NCBI GenBank assembly: GCA_016110215.1 | Contig: JADWQD010000006.1 | Location: 1,488,001-1,552,000, forward strand | DNA length: 64,000 bases | DNA from: Capronia americana | Lineage: Eukaryota > Ascomycota > Eurotiomycetes > Chaetothyriales > Herpotrichiellaceae | Direction of reading: 5' to 3' | Shown here: piece after piece, positions 22,115 to 33,493 of the stretch | Position numbering within the stretch: position 1 is the first letter of the stretch | Layout: each line of letters begins with the position of its first letter | The notes under the pieces: model-generated | Database searches by the model: none | Told to the model about the DNA's origin: nothing | The model's input: only the letters and a program-made list of their open reading frames with translations | Made by a program: the position numbers and the translations under genes

Positions 22115-22684
22115 CTCCCAGCTGTTGGACAACGACTCTTCTGACCTCGAGGTTCGATTTTCGAGCGAAGCCTGAAGCCCGACTTTGACAAAGGTAAGCG
22201 CACCTCCGTTCTCACTGTCATGTACTGACCAAATCGCAGTGCCTATGACTCGATGAGAAATGTTCGGGTTCTGACGGCTCACACAGAGCTTGACGAGCTT
22301 CGCTCTTTCTCTCGAGACCCAGTGGTCATCCCTCCTCTTCCGCTGTGACGAGGCAGGTGAGCCTCAGCGGCACAGTTTCGAAACAACCGCGATGGATATC
22401 GCCCACCATGCTGACGGCCTCACAAGCCTTCAGTGTGGCACGGCACAATCCAATGTGGACATATGATTCGGTTCCAACCCCTCCTCGAGAGGGGCCAGGG
22501 TTACCGTCGGCCAATTCGGCCATCACATATGTGAAGTAAGTTGCTGTCACTGTGAAGCCGAAAATTTGATGAGGCAGAGGCAGTCACCCTTTGTTTCAAA
22601 GTCAGATGTTAATGAGTGAAGCAGTCAAGGCCTTACTGCCACACCCTCGCTCTGTGGCAGTCACGTTGGCATCTCTCCGATAGG

Positions 22685-22692
22685 TATAAATA
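22685..22692 (+). promoter_or_regulatory. TATA box candidate
   Basis: TATAAATA, 144 bases before the ATG at 22836. It is followed by CT-rich leader sequence typical of strongly expressed fungal genes. Confidence 0.55.
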
Positions 22693-22835
22693 ACGTCCTT
22701 GGCGCTGGTCACTAGGTACTTTCAACTTTTCTCTCCCGTCACTCTTCCCAGTCTCTCTGTAACTGACCAACTTCAAAGACCAACCCCAACTTTATTTCTT
22801 CTTCTCTTTACAGAGAAAATTTTTTACGACCAGCA

Positions 22836-24479
22836 ATGGCGTCAGCCGAGCAGGCCCAGGGCCACAACCCTGGCACCTGCCCCGAGCTCCTCAGCATCGC
22901 CAATGCTGAGCAAAAGGCGGACCTAGTCCGCCTTGGCAACGAAGAGCTCGGGAGAGCCCAACGAGGAGTGACACCATTCCTCAATCTTCGGCTCGACGAC
23001 CTCGCCGCGTCGGCGGTCTTGAAATACGGCGGTGATCCGGACACGGACACCTACTTCGACAGTGAGGTCGAAGCGAAGAAGTACCGCGAGCGCATGCTCG
23101 CTGCGAGGCCGGTGGCCGATACGACAATCCCTCGCACCACGGCCCAACGCAAGGCACACGTCAAAGTCCTTTTCAAGGCATTCAAGTGTGTTCCTCCAGA
23201 ATGCTTAGAAGGTGAAAATATCAAGAAGCCATTCACCAATCAACTTCATGACAACGTCTTGGTCGAGTGCCTGTGCTGGGAGATTCTGCAACGCTGCATC
23301 CAACGCTCAGAAGTTCTGTCAAACCTGGTCGAGTCGTACGAACCAGACAAATACAAGTTCAAGAAATTCATGGACAAGAACTTCGAGGAGCGCTTCGACG
23401 CGATTGTGAATGCCATGGCCCGCAGCAAGTCCATGTGCAAGCATATATTTGACGTGCCATACTTGTTCAAGGTCATCGACGACCCACAAACCAATGTTGA
23501 GCGAATTTACTCGAACCGCAAGCTCAACGGACAGAAGGCAGAGGTGATGAAGAGAGGCAAAGCCGCAGTTGCAGAAGAAGAACAACAACAAGGCCGAAGC
23601 AAGAAATCAAAGACGGAAGCTGCAGCAGCTGAAGACCAATCCGCTTTGGTGTTGTCAGAACCTCAATATCAGCACACACCGGCTCGGCAAATCTTCTCCC
23701 CCCAGCAAGCGATGTCTGCTCCTGCAAATTCGAGAATGAGTTACCCAGCTCAGACAACCTACAGTCGACAGAACTTCCACCACGGCGGCATGGGAAATAA
23801 TATCACTCAGTACGGCGGAATGCAAAGTAATAACAGTCAGTACCACGGCAGTCCGACAACAAACCGCGCCATGACTCAAGCGATGCTTAGTGCAGGTCAG
23901 CGACCGACATACACAAACAATCGAGCCCGGTCTGCCACGAACAATTACGCGCCGTCTCAGTACATGACACAAAGACAGTTCGCCCCGCCACAATTCTCGC
24001 AGATGGGCCTTCAAAGCCACGCCACTCTCTCAAACATGCGAACTCATCAGTCTCAGTCTGTCTCGACCTCGACCACTCGCTCGCCGTCTCGAACATCCAG
24101 CCAATACCCTGACCCGTCCACGCCAAGTGATCAGATGTCTTCGCGCTGGCTTGCTCAACCAGTCCCCGAGACCCGTCCGCTGAATTACGGCTACAACTCT
24201 GGCGCATCCACTGTCACGTCACCTCTGAATACCATCGAACAGGAACAACCTCAATGGCCAGGAGACAACTTCAGGGAATCCGATCTCGGCGAGACATCTT
24301 ACGCGTCGTCAGAGACACATACGCAAGACGCTGGCTTTGCATCCAACCAAAACTACGGAACCGACAATCTCGAAGCGTTCCTTCAACAAGCAGAAGAAGA
24401 GAGTGCCCGTCATGCCGCCACTGAAAATTACGACGATGCACCCTTTGAGACCCACGCTGAGGGACCATCTCATATGTGA
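22836..24479 (+). CDS. Unrecognised protein: alpha-helical head plus prion-like Q/N/S-rich tail
   Basis: Single exon, 547 aa. Residues ~10-230 look like a folded helical domain: CPELLSIANAEQKADLVRLGNEELG, a V-T-P-F-L-N-L motif, K-Y-G-G-D-P-x-T-x-T-Y-F, a K-A-H-V-K-V-L-F-K-A-F-K-C-V-P segment, an E-C-L-C-W-E-I-L helix and a C-K-H-I-F-D-V-P-Y-L motif. A Lys-rich stretch (RSKKSK) around residue 250 may be a nuclear signal. Residues ~265-547 are disordered and rich in Gln, Asn, Ser, Tyr and Pro, like a prion-like or transcription-regulatory tail. I do not recognise a named domain and assign no function. A TATA box and CT-rich leader suggest a genuine and possibly well-expressed gene. Confidence 0.75.
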   Translation: MASAEQAQGHNPGTCPELLSIANAEQKADLVRLGNEELGRAQRGVTPFLNLRLDDLAASAVLKYGGDPDTDTYFDSEVEAKKYRERMLAARPVADTTIPRTTAQRKAHVKVLFKAFKCVPPECLEGENIKKPFTNQLHDNVLVECLCWEILQRCIQRSEVLSNLVESYEPDKYKFKKFMDKNFEERFDAIVNAMARSKSMCKHIFDVPYLFKVIDDPQTNVERIYSNRKLNGQKAEVMKRGKAAVAEEEQQQGRSKKSKTEAAAAEDQSALVLSEPQYQHTPARQIFSPQQAMSAPANSRMSYPAQTTYSRQNFHHGGMGNNITQYGGMQSNNSQYHGSPTTNRAMTQAMLSAGQRPTYTNNRARSATNNYAPSQYMTQRQFAPPQFSQMGLQSHATLSNMRTHQSQSVSTSTTRSPSRTSSQYPDPSTPSDQMSSRWLAQPVPETRPLNYGYNSGASTVTSPLNTIEQEQPQWPGDNFRESDLGETSYASSETHTQDAGFASNQNYGTDNLEAFLQQAEEESARHAATENYDDAPFETHAEGPSHM

Positions 24480-26868
24480 AACAATCTCAGAATGCACGGC
24501 TATTGATTCAACATCAGACTTGCCACCTCTTTTCTTCCCCAGCACTGAGCAATAACACCTCGACAGCGTCAAATTCAACTTCACGGAGCAGGAATCAGGA
24601 CTTGGCACGCATTACTGGCAATGCCTTGTACATCAAAGAATCTCTTCATCTCGCATGCAGGCATGCGAACGCTCAGACGGATATGCACCGGGGCTTTTTT
24701 CCTTTTCACATGTACAGTCATTCAGTTCAAGCGCCGGTCGGTCAAGCCAGGCTGTGTTTCATTTCCTTCTCTTTTTCCTTTCTCTTCACAGTCATCGGAG
24801 TTCGGGTACGCGGCTGGTTGAAGTCACCATGCATGGGAGTCAGGTCGGAGGCAAATGTGTAATGAGACACGAAAAATGCCCACAGAAGATACCCCATGCC
24901 CAGGATGGAGCATTGTACTTTTTTCTTCATTTTCAGGATTGCGCAAAATAGAGCGCTGGCGTTGATGAGCTGAACAAACCAAAACTTGGAGCCCTTCAGG
25001 ATAGTGTGCTCTCAGGCAGGATAGTTCCCAGCGCAGATGACGATAAGAATGACATGAAAAATCGAAATGATCAGATTCAGATGCCATGCCGTGATCGAAT
25101 GCGTATGATTCAGACCGACCTTGGGGTGCGGCGATGTCTTCGTGGAGCACCGTCTGCGCAGATTTCACGACCCGTCAGTAGTGCGACACCAAGACCAACA
25201 TCGACACCAACAATCCTCACAGTGAACAGGGAACAGCAGTCGTGAATTCAACCACATTGGGCCACTGCTATCAAGACATGATCTGATTACTGTATCATCT
25301 CCACGGCACGCACGAACACTCGGTTCTCGGTGGGTGCGTGGGTGCGTGGGTAGAATGGAAGACACCAACACAAAAACGCAGTCTGAGGGCCTCCGGAACC
25401 GCAACTTCGATGCCCGTCCGAATCAACGCCCATAATCATCATGTAGGATATGTAAGCCGGGGGGGGGAAATGGATGTTCAATTTTCAGGAGCTCCGTCAC
25501 AAGCCCAGGTCCTGGGTCCGCCATTATTAACTCTTGATCAAGGGACGTCCGCGCTATCGATCGGTGCGATACGGAGGACAGTAACATGGTAGTCGAGGAT
25601 GTGGGGGTGTGAAGGATGCGAGGATACGAGGTACATGTATGGATCCGCAGGCTGGAGAGGTGAACACTGAATGTAATGTGATGTGACTGAGACTTCGGCG
25701 CATTCTGAAAATATAAATCCGTACGTACGCCATCGTTGATGTTCGCAGGAGGAGACCGAGTCCTGCTTCACTTGTCATTCAGCACGCCAGGCTTCATGGT
25801 GGGATCATATGGGTGTTTGAGAAACTGATATGCTGTTCCAAGGAAACCTCTGTTGGCGACTTGAGACCACCTTCTCGAAACTCTCTCTGAACACCATGCA
25901 ATGACAAGGATGACATTTGAGTATGAAAAGAGGCGTCTCAGACATCATTCAGACCTTTCATTGGTGAGAATTCAGTTCAACAATACCTATTGCCGAGCTA
26001 AGGTAGTATAGCCTGACCTCGTCGTGCAGCTCTCCGCGCTTCTCTTCTTGCTAGGCCTCTTATCGTCAATTGCTGGTAGTGCCAGTAAAGCCTGAGACGG
26101 CCCAGTGCTCAGGTTTCTCATGAAAAAAAAAAAAAAGATTTCCACCTACGGTTCCACGACATTCAATTGAAAGCTCTGGAGCTCTCTTATTCCCACCCGA
26201 TCAGGAGTGGTGCCTTGCTGGAGGCAGTGATCAGCAGCGGCAGTGTAGGCCTGACCCAGTTCCGTCAGGCATACGTACGAATAAATCTGCTCGTCAGACA
26301 GTATAACACCTTTCCACAATACCAGCGGCACCGATCTGTCCGCGAGTTGCGGCGAGCGGATCGACTAAACATGGATAAGGGTAAAACGAGGGAACTTGAG
26401 GTACACATACGACGAATGGGAAGAGGGGAAGTACAGTTCGGAGACGACTGGTCTGCAACAGAAGTCGCGCCTCAGCTGCGTTCACCACTCCTCTCGCAGG
26501 ACCTTTGGGAAGGGATCAGCACACCAGCTCCACGGCCGAGGGCTATACGTGATCCTTTCCTACGATCCAGGGTCATAGAGAAGCCCGGGTCAGACATGGG
26601 GTTTCAGACCAGACCGAGCGCCTTCGTCAGTATTGGCCAAGTCTTCACCATGCTTTGGCGTGAAAATGATACCAGAGCGACGAAGATATCGAGGGAGCTC
26701 AATAGCTCCATTGCAGAGGAAAACCCGGCTTGTTCGTCCAATCACTACCCTTCACTTCTTTCATTGCCATTACCATCGCGATCATGACCTTGATCTTGAT
26801 CACGGTTTGTCGCCTATCCCCTCGTGGCGCTCCTTATGCACTCAACTGCTGCCACTCTCCTATGCAGA
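24480..26868. other. 2.4 kb intergenic region, no supported gene
   Basis: Longest open frame (26167-26787, plus) starts at TTG and has no domain. A poly-A run lies at about 26124-26136, and a G-run at about 25458-25466. No repeat family or RNA gene recognised. Confidence 0.45.
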
Positions 26869-28011
26869 CTATCCCTTCCCGCCACCATCAAAATTCAAAC
26901 TGTATCCCCCTCCCTCCCCTTGACTCACCTTGAACATATCCGTGCTCAACCCGAAGGGCTTGAGGACCGTATTACCCAGATCCTTGAGTTTGCCCATCAT
27001 CTCGCTTACTTCGCGCTGTTTCGCGGCCTCGATCCGCGGCGGCAAATCGACCAGCGCAGCCTGCACCGTCTTGCGATCGCTAGGCGGCAGAGCGGCCCAG
27101 TACGCGGGCGTGGCGTGGAGAAGGGTGTAGTCTTCCAGGGCGGCTGAGAGGGTCGACCACGTCGAGGATGTGCCGCTTGATTTCTTTGATGAAGCGGGAT
27201 CCGCATTTGGGCCAGCGCCGGCCGAGGCGAACGATGCGAACGTAGACACCTCTGGCATATTACTCCTCGATCGTGCACGGCGGAGCAGCAGTTTCACGCG
27301 GATCCGGGTGATGTCTGCGCGGCGAGCGTCTGAGAGGGATAGCGCGGCGAGCGTTTTGGCCATGTCCTCCTCGTCGAGGGACTCGGGGAGTTCCACGACC
27401 GTGTCATCCTTATTTTGCTGATCCAACAACTCCGGTTCGGCTTCCACGTCCGATTCCGATCCCGTGTCTGAATTGACTTTGCCGCCGAGGTTGTTCCCTA
27501 CTCCCTCTCTCTCCTTCGGCTTCCCCTTCGTTTTACTCCTACTCTTGCCCGTAGTCTTACTCTTCGTCTTCGTCTTCCGCTTCGTCGGCATCTCCCTCTC
27601 CAGCCCTTCCAGCCCGGCCTCACACGCCTCGACGGCGTCCTTCCACTGCTCGAGCTTCACATGACATGCCGCGACGTTACTCTGCAGGACGGCCATCTCG
27701 TAGTCCAGGTAGCGGGGCAACTCGGCCATCGCACGGTCGTACGTCGAGATGGCGGAAACGTACTCTGCGCGGGCGAACAGCGTGTTTGCCTGGGCTTTCA
27801 GCTCGTTGGACGCAGAAACCATGCGCGTCTCGGACGTTGGAGAGAACCGGCCTGAGAGTGCCGAGTGGAAGGATCGGGTCGAGGAGGTCGAGGACGTTGA
27901 GGAGCGTCGAGGGGGCGTTTTTGCCGACCAGATTGGTGGTGTTGGGGTCGGGGCGGCCGGTGGCTTCACGCGCTCCGGGCGGGTTTTAGGTCCGTCGGAT
28001 TTGAACGACAT
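26869..28011 (-). CDS. TPR protein, TTC1-like
   Basis: Single exon, 380 aa. After a Pro/Ser/Thr-rich N-terminus come TPR helices: N-E-L-K-A-Q-A-N-T-L-F-A-R-A-E-Y-x-x-A-I-S-T-Y-D-R-A, then Y-E-M-A-V-L-Q-S-N-V-A-A-C-H-V-K-L-E-Q-W-K-D-A-V-E-A-C. The last repeat is interrupted by a Lys-rich insert (KRKTKTKSK...) and an acidic Ser-rich insert. The C-terminus matches the TTC1 family pattern K-D-L-G-N-T-V-L-K-P-F-G-L-S-T-D-M-F-K ... GGYSLNF. TTC1-type proteins are Hsp70/Hsp90-associated adaptors. A GTGAGT just after DMFK resembles a splice donor, but reading straight through gives the conserved family ending, so I keep one exon. It is divergent from the HAD phosphatase gene (498 bases). Confidence 0.8.
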   Translation of the reverse strand: MSFKSDGPKTRPERVKPPAAPTPTPPIWSAKTPPRRSSTSSTSSTRSFHSALSGRFSPTSETRMVSASNELKAQANTLFARAEYVSAISTYDRAMAELPRYLDYEMAVLQSNVAACHVKLEQWKDAVEACEAGLEGLEREMPTKRKTKTKSKTTGKSRSKTKGKPKEREGVGNNLGGKVNSDTGSESDVEAEPELLDQQNKDDTVVELPESLDEEDMAKTLAALSLSDARRADITRIRVKLLLRRARSRSNMPEVSTFASFASAGAGPNADPASSKKSSGTSSTWSTLSAALEDYTLLHATPAYWAALPPSDRKTVQAALVDLPPRIEAAKQREVSEMMGKLKDLGNTVLKPFGLSTDMFKVSQGEGGGYSLNFDGGGKG

Positions 28012-28509
28012 GATTGCGCAGCTTGGAGAGGGCGGGATTTGATGCGAGTCAGTTGTCTATATTTTTTTTGGGCGGTGCGGCTCGAGATTCGGAATAGACG
28101 ACGCAAGGCTGAGTGGATGCGCGCAGGCGAGGCTGAGCGCGACGCACTGCGATGACGTCGTGGCCTCGTGTTCGGCTCGGCTAAACCTCCGCCGAATCGA
28201 CCCCACCATGCACCTATGTTACGAGATCCTGGAAGACGAACAAACCAAGATTTTTGCCCCGTCCTCGTATTATTACTGGTACGGTGCAGCAACGTGGTTC
28301 ATGCAGGGTTGCAGCCGCCAGTGAGGAGGGTTGGATTTCTCGTAGCCCTTGCGGAATGACCAATGCAGGCACATTGATGATTTCTTGATCTCCCCGCTGA
28401 CCTCGAGGTCTTCGCTTCAGATCGATATATATTCCAGTCACTCACTTCGAGACATTCCACTTGTACGCTCGTACGAGTCGCTCCCGGTTCAAAGACAACA
28501 CAGCAAACA
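28012..28509. other. Divergent promoter region, TTC1-like / HAD
   Basis: 498 bases between divergent starts. A T8 tract at about 28061-28068. Nothing else supported. Confidence 0.45.
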
Positions 28510-29658
28510 ATGGCCCAAGAAGACGGTCTCACCATGCAAAGCCGCAAGTGAGTATATACTCCCATGTCTCTGTTCCTCTTCGTCTAGCGTCTCACTGACG
28601 CCCTCCGCCCCGCGCACAGCTTCCCCCCGGTCCGGGCCTGCATCTTCGACATGGACGGTCTCCTCATCGACAGCGAGGACGCCTACACGCTCGTCACCAA
28701 CACGATCCTGCGCGAGAACAACCGGCCCGACCTCCCCTGGTCGATCAAGGCGCAGCTGCAAGGCCGCCCCGGCCCCGCGGCAGGGAAGATCTTCCACCAG
28801 TGGGCCAAGCTGCCCATCTCGCGGGAGGAGTTCCTCAAACGCCAGGCCGAGCTCCAGGCCGACATGTTCCAGCATTGCAAGCCCCTACCGGGCGTGGAGT
28901 CGCTGCTGGAGAAACTGAAGAGGGCGCACACGCACACGAAGAGCTCGGCGGCCGGCCTGTCCTCGCCCGGCGGATGGCGGGGAGCGCGGACGGTGCACAT
29001 TGCGCTGGCGACGAGTTCGCACCGCAGGAACTACGAGATCAAGACCGCGGGCATGAGGGATCTGTTTGCCACATTCCCGCAGCGGCATATCATCGTGGGT
29101 GACGACCCTCGCATACCCAAGGGGCGGGGCAAGCCTTTGCCGGACATTTACCTTCTCGCGCTGCAGGCCGTGAACGAGACGGTGGCCGCAGAGGGGGAGG
29201 GCGAGAGGCCGATCGTGCCCGAGGAATGTCTCGTCTTCGAGGACAGTGTGCCTGGAGTGGAGGCTGCGCGGAGGGCCGGTATGCGGGTGGTGTGGGTGGC
29301 GCACCCGGGCCTGCTGGAGGTGTACGCCGGGCGGGAGGAGGAGGTGTTGGCGGGCCGGACGGGCGAGCACAAAGAGGACGATTTAGATCACACGGAGGGG
29401 TTCCCCATGCCGGGTAGTCCTGGTCAGCCCGGCGAGATCATGGACGGGTGGGGCGAGTTGCTTCCCACGCTGGAAATGTTTGACCATTCAAAGTATGGCA
29501 TTGAAGTCAATGCCGCGCGGTATACCTCGGAGAACGGCCAGTCCGCAGTCGACGGCACGACGGACAAAGAGTTAGAAGAGATGACCGCGATGGCGGACGG
29601 GAAGAGGCACGCAGCCGAGGAGCCCATGTCGGCGTTTTCTCCCAAGACGAGTTTGTGA
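28510..29658 (+). CDS. HAD-superfamily phosphatase (DOG/pseudouridine-5'-phosphatase-like), two exons
   Basis: Exons 28510-28547 and 28620-29658 give 358 aa. The 72-nt intron has a CTGAC branch. The nucleophile motif is F-D-M-D-G-L-L-I-D-S-E. Motif II Ser/Thr is in L-A-T-S-S-H, the Lys of motif III is in the KGRGKPLPDIYLLA segment, and the Asp pair is in F-E-D-S-V-P-G-V-E-A-A. The PLPGVESLLEKL segment is the usual hinge into the Rossmann core. This is the beta-phosphoglucomutase/GS1/DOG-type HAD group, acting on small phosphorylated metabolites. The closest named relatives are pseudouridine-5'-phosphatase-like. The last ~90 residues are an extra, low-complexity C-terminal extension absent from bacterial members. 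Confidence 0.85.
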
Positions 29659-29860
29659 CGAGGATCCAAAAGAAAGTGTGGAAATCGCCTGCATTTAGAG
29701 GAGCCTCCAAGCACATAGCATGGGGTATCCTTGTTTAGACGACTTCGCGGCCAAGACAAGCACAAGAATAGGACAGGCAGAGGCAGAGGCGGAGACAAGG
29801 CACGCAGTGTAGGGTTTTCAGCCCGAACTCACGTTTGTAAGCAGCATATTTACCTGAACC

Positions 29861-30991
29861 TCAATCGGTTCTAAGCAGCGGCGTATGTTCTGAGGCGTCC
29901 TGGTCCTGGTCCTGGTCCTGGTCCTGCTCTTCTTCCGGAGTGTCTACGATCGCCTCCACACTCGTATTATACTCGATGCGTCTTCTCAATTCTTCCCTCT
30001 CCCTCCTCCGCCGGGTGATTTCGAAATAACTCCCCATGACGAGCAGACAGCCCTGCAAACAGCCCGTCACAAGGTATACACCCCAAGCGGACCAACCCTC
30101 AGGCCCCAGCCGCGCGGCAAGTGATCCCGCCCACACGAAGCTGCCAGGCGTCTGGATGCACATCATGGGGATGCTGAGGCTGCCGACCCTCTTCAGCTGG
30201 TACGTCGTGTAGATCTGCGGAAAATACTGGATGCTGGCGAGCACGGTGGATAAGACGCCCAAGAAATTGGCCCACGACTGCGCGTGCTGCGGCGCCGCGT
30301 AGATGAAGAAGAAGCTCAATATCGCAGTGAGTGCGGCGTGCAGCACGCAGACGGCCACCACGACGAGTGCGGTGCGGTACGACGGCGCGAGTGGGTCTGA
30401 GACTTTCGGTTTCGCCAGGGCCGGCGGCGTGTCTGGTACGGGCGTGTCGTCGTCGGAATCGAGCGCCGAGGCGGGAGATTCGCCGCGAGGAAAGAAGATG
30501 AGAAATAGGAGGAGACTAGTCGTACGTCCCCGTGTCAGTACAGTTCTGCAAGGACAAAGTCTCCGCGGCCAAAGGCAACGAAACGCAAGGCTTGCTCAAG
30601 CTCACATGACTCCAAAGCAGGACCACTGCACGCCGACCTGCGCGATGCCCAAAAGTCCCGCGAGACACGCAAACTCATCCACCTCGCGACAACATGCGAT
30701 GTCTGCCCTCGAGCGGGGCAGCACGAGGATGTTCGCAAAGGCGCATGTTCCGCTCGTGGTGCCTAGCAGGACGAAGTACGGTGACAAACCGTACGAGGAG
30801 CGCAGGCGGATGATCCGAATGTGCTGCGGGAGGTACGAGATCAGGATGCCAATGAGGATGAAACTGTATTATAAGCGTCAGCCATATAGTCACGGCTACC
30901 AAGTGATACATGGTGTAGGGAAGGAGGCGTACAGTGAGAGCCCGAAGTTCGTGTAGCTGACACGGGCGATTTCTTCGCAATGCGCATCCAT
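29861..30991 (-). CDS. PQ-loop repeat transporter with vacuolar sorting motif, three exons
   Basis: Exons 30991-30933, 30863-30606 and 30515-29861 (minus strand) give 323 aa. Introns are 69 and 90 nt, both with CTGAC-type boxes. Two PQ-loops are visible: L-P-Q-H-I-R-I-I-R-L-R-S-S-Y-G-L-S in the first half and F-P-Q-I-Y-T-T-Y-Q-L-K-R-V-G-S-L-S in the second, among seven or so membrane segments. The family includes vacuolar/lysosomal cationic amino acid and cystine exporters. The C-terminus ends E-H-T-P-L-L-R-T-D; E-x-x-x-L-L is an acidic dileucine signal that fits vacuole targeting. Just before it lies an acidic QDQDQDQDQD tract from a hexanucleotide repeat. The substrate is unknown. Confidence 0.88.
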
Positions 30992-31469
30992 GGTGTTGAG
31001 AGTGGACGGTGGACTGTGTGTGCTATTGCAGGGTCATCATTTCGAGGGCAGCATGAATCGACGGAGAGGTCGATGGCTATGTATCAGCAGTTGGTGACCT
31101 CCGATAAAAGCAACCGGGATAGTAACTCACAGGAGACAAAGCAAGGCCTATGAAGCATGCCATGTGATGTGATGTGACGTGGTGTTGACTGGGTTCCGAA
31201 CGAGGCCTAGCCCAGCCTTGCCCAGCCTTGCTCGGGATACCTCGTGACCTGCTCCTAAGTACACATTTTGTCCCCGAACTCGACGCCAGCATCTCGCTTG
31301 TGGTATGTAGAATGGCAGCGGTTCTTACAGTAAGTTCAAGGGCCTGAGATAGGCTATGCCGATGCCGTCACCAGAGACAGAGAGGTCCGTCCATCCGCTA
31401 TGGAGAACGACCTAGTAAACAAAGCCAGCCTCCACACCTATCCGACCCTAAATTGACAAGCCCCGCGGC
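30992..31469. other. Divergent promoter region, PQ-loop / HET
   Basis: 478 bases between divergent starts. Contains a short direct duplication GCCCAGCCTT at about 31208-31228. No gene. Confidence 0.4.
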
Positions 31470-33493
31470 ATGGCTCTCCGACAAGCAATATGGGATGCAT
31501 TCAAGGCCTTTCCGACGTGGTCGCGCAGTGCAGCGGTCTGTCAAGCCTGCGCGCATCGGTTGCGCACATGGCCCATCGAGAGATACGACCACGAAGCCAT
31601 CAGAACAGGCACGAAGGAGCCGTCTGAAATCTCGTTCGAGCTCACAAGGGATGTCCTCGCTGAATCGGCCCTGACAGGGTGCCCGCTATGCACTATTGCA
31701 ATGCACACGCTTCGTCTGCACAGCACTGTAAACGCCCTGAGGATCAGATACCAATTGCTGAACACGAATCCTCAGACCGACCCCGGAAACTTGGATCTTT
31801 TCCGCGTCTGGGAGACCTGGTCAGAAACCGACACCGACACCGATGGCAAGCAGCAGCAGCAGGAATACCAGTCGATCTATGATTTTTGGATATACGCCCA
31901 TGCAGGTCTGTGCATAAGAAGGCTCGGCGCGGTGAGAAAGCTGCTGCTAACTAAGCACCGGAAATTGCAGAAAACCCTGCGGCCGCGCTGTTCAAGACTC
32001 GGCCAGTCAACCCCGCCGTGGCTGCGCCTTCAGCATTTCAACGGGCTCGTGGGTGGATCGATGAATGTTGTACGTCGCATCCAGACTGTCCGAAACTCGA
32101 GATGCCCATGCTGCCTACGCGAGTCATCGACGTCCGGACCCCGGCGTCGCAGGAGAATCCGAGGCTCGTCGTGACAAATGGCCTGAAGGGACAGTATGCG
32201 GCACTGAGCTACTGCTGGGGCGGCGAACAGCCCGACTCACTGCAGCAAGATCGTCTTTCAGCTTATAGCCGCGAAATTCCAACGGAGAAATTACCACAAA
32301 CTATCAAGGATGCCATTACCGTGACTAGGAATCTAGGCCTGCGATACCTCTGGGTCGATTCTTTGTGTATCATCCAGGACTCTGAGCTCGACAAGAGAAC
32401 CGAGATATCGAGAATGCGGCTGATCTTTCGGCACGCCTTCGTCACCATCAGCGCCGCCACGGCAAAAACAGTGTTTTCGGGGTTCCTTCAGCAGCGTCCG
32501 CTTCCCCTGCCGTCCGTATCCATTCCGATAACTTGCCCCGACGGCGCAGAAGGGACCGTGTGTCTCTACCAGGATGCCGGAGAGTCTCATCTATTGTACA
32601 GCGACAGCGACCATCCAATCGAAGCCCGCGCTTGGACATTGGAAGAGAAGGTCCTCTCTCCCCGGGTTCTGCTCTACTCATCCACTCACCTCCGCTGGCT
32701 GTGCGACTCGCGACAATACAGCGACGGCGGAGCGCAAGAGAATTTCATGGATTACGACGCCGCGCGATACCGACTCCCACTCGAGATGCGCGCTGAACTC
32801 CCCCACCCCTCCCGCAACAACGTCTCCACCGAGTCGGTATACTCGTCCTGGCGCATCCTGGTGGGCGAATACACCACCCGTCGTCTCACAGCACCGAGGG
32901 ATAAGCTCCGCGCTATAGGCGGTCTAGCGGAACAGTACGCCAGAATCACAAACGATGTCTACTGCTCGGGGCTCTGGAAGTCGCAGCTCCCCACAGAGTT
33001 GCTCTGGAGGCGGAACTCACTTACCGAGGCTGGACGACCGCGCGAACGACCGACAGGTTATCGCGCTCCGTCTTGGTCGTGGGCCTCGATTGAGGGTGAA
33101 ATTGCAATGAAAGGAAGTCAAATCGAGGCTGTTGACTTCGAGGTGCTAAGCTGCACCGTGGTGCCCTTCCATGCTTGGGCACCGTACGGCGAAGTCAACC
33201 GCGCGGATCTCAGACTTCGTGCCCGGACCCGGCAGATATGGTGGCACAGAATCAACGAACGATACTCCGAGCGCGAGGGGGGCGCTGAAATGGGCGTTGG
33301 AATCATCGACTCGCTTGACGATAGTATACCTGCCTCGTTGGCGGTCATCGGACTCGCGATATCGGCTAACCACGGGTTGATTCTCATGCCAAAAGGCGAC
33401 GACAGCGACACCTATACTCGGGTGGGATGGTTCTATTTTGACGATGACTTGCTCTTCCGCCAAACAGAGATGTCGGAAGTGACCATTGTCTAA
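31470..33493 (+). CDS. HET-domain (heterokaryon incompatibility) protein, two exons
   Basis: Exons 31470-31905 and 31971-33493 give 652 aa. The 65-nt intron has a perfect TGCTAACT branch box. The N-terminal part has Cys pairs (VCQAC, GCPLC) and a coding microsatellite giving TDTDTD and QQQQ just before the intron. The HET domain shows its three hallmarks: Y-A-A-L-S-Y-C-W-G, then L-R-Y-L-W-V-D-S-L-C-I-I-Q-D, then the RAWTLEEKVLSPR segment with W and E conserved. HET domains trigger programmed cell death when incompatible hyphae fuse. No NACHT, ankyrin or WD partner domain is present, so it is the common stand-alone type whose role is usually unknown. Confidence 0.92.

Larger units (their letters stand above)
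20974..22835. other. 1.9 kb intergenic region with inverted and direct repeats
   Basis: No supported gene. It contains a 19-bp direct repeat (21835-21853, 21887-21905), a strong inverted repeat (22039-22114), and two TATA-like sites (about 21943 and 22685). The second is suited to the gene at 22836. Confidence 0.5.

Noticed and set aside
26167..26787. 206-aa plus-strand frame
   Set aside because: Starts at TTG, no in-frame upstream ATG, no recognisable domain, no splice support.
26905..26945. GTGAGT donor near the end of the TTC1-like gene
   Set aside because: Reading through gives the conserved GGYSLNF ending, so the donor is probably unused.
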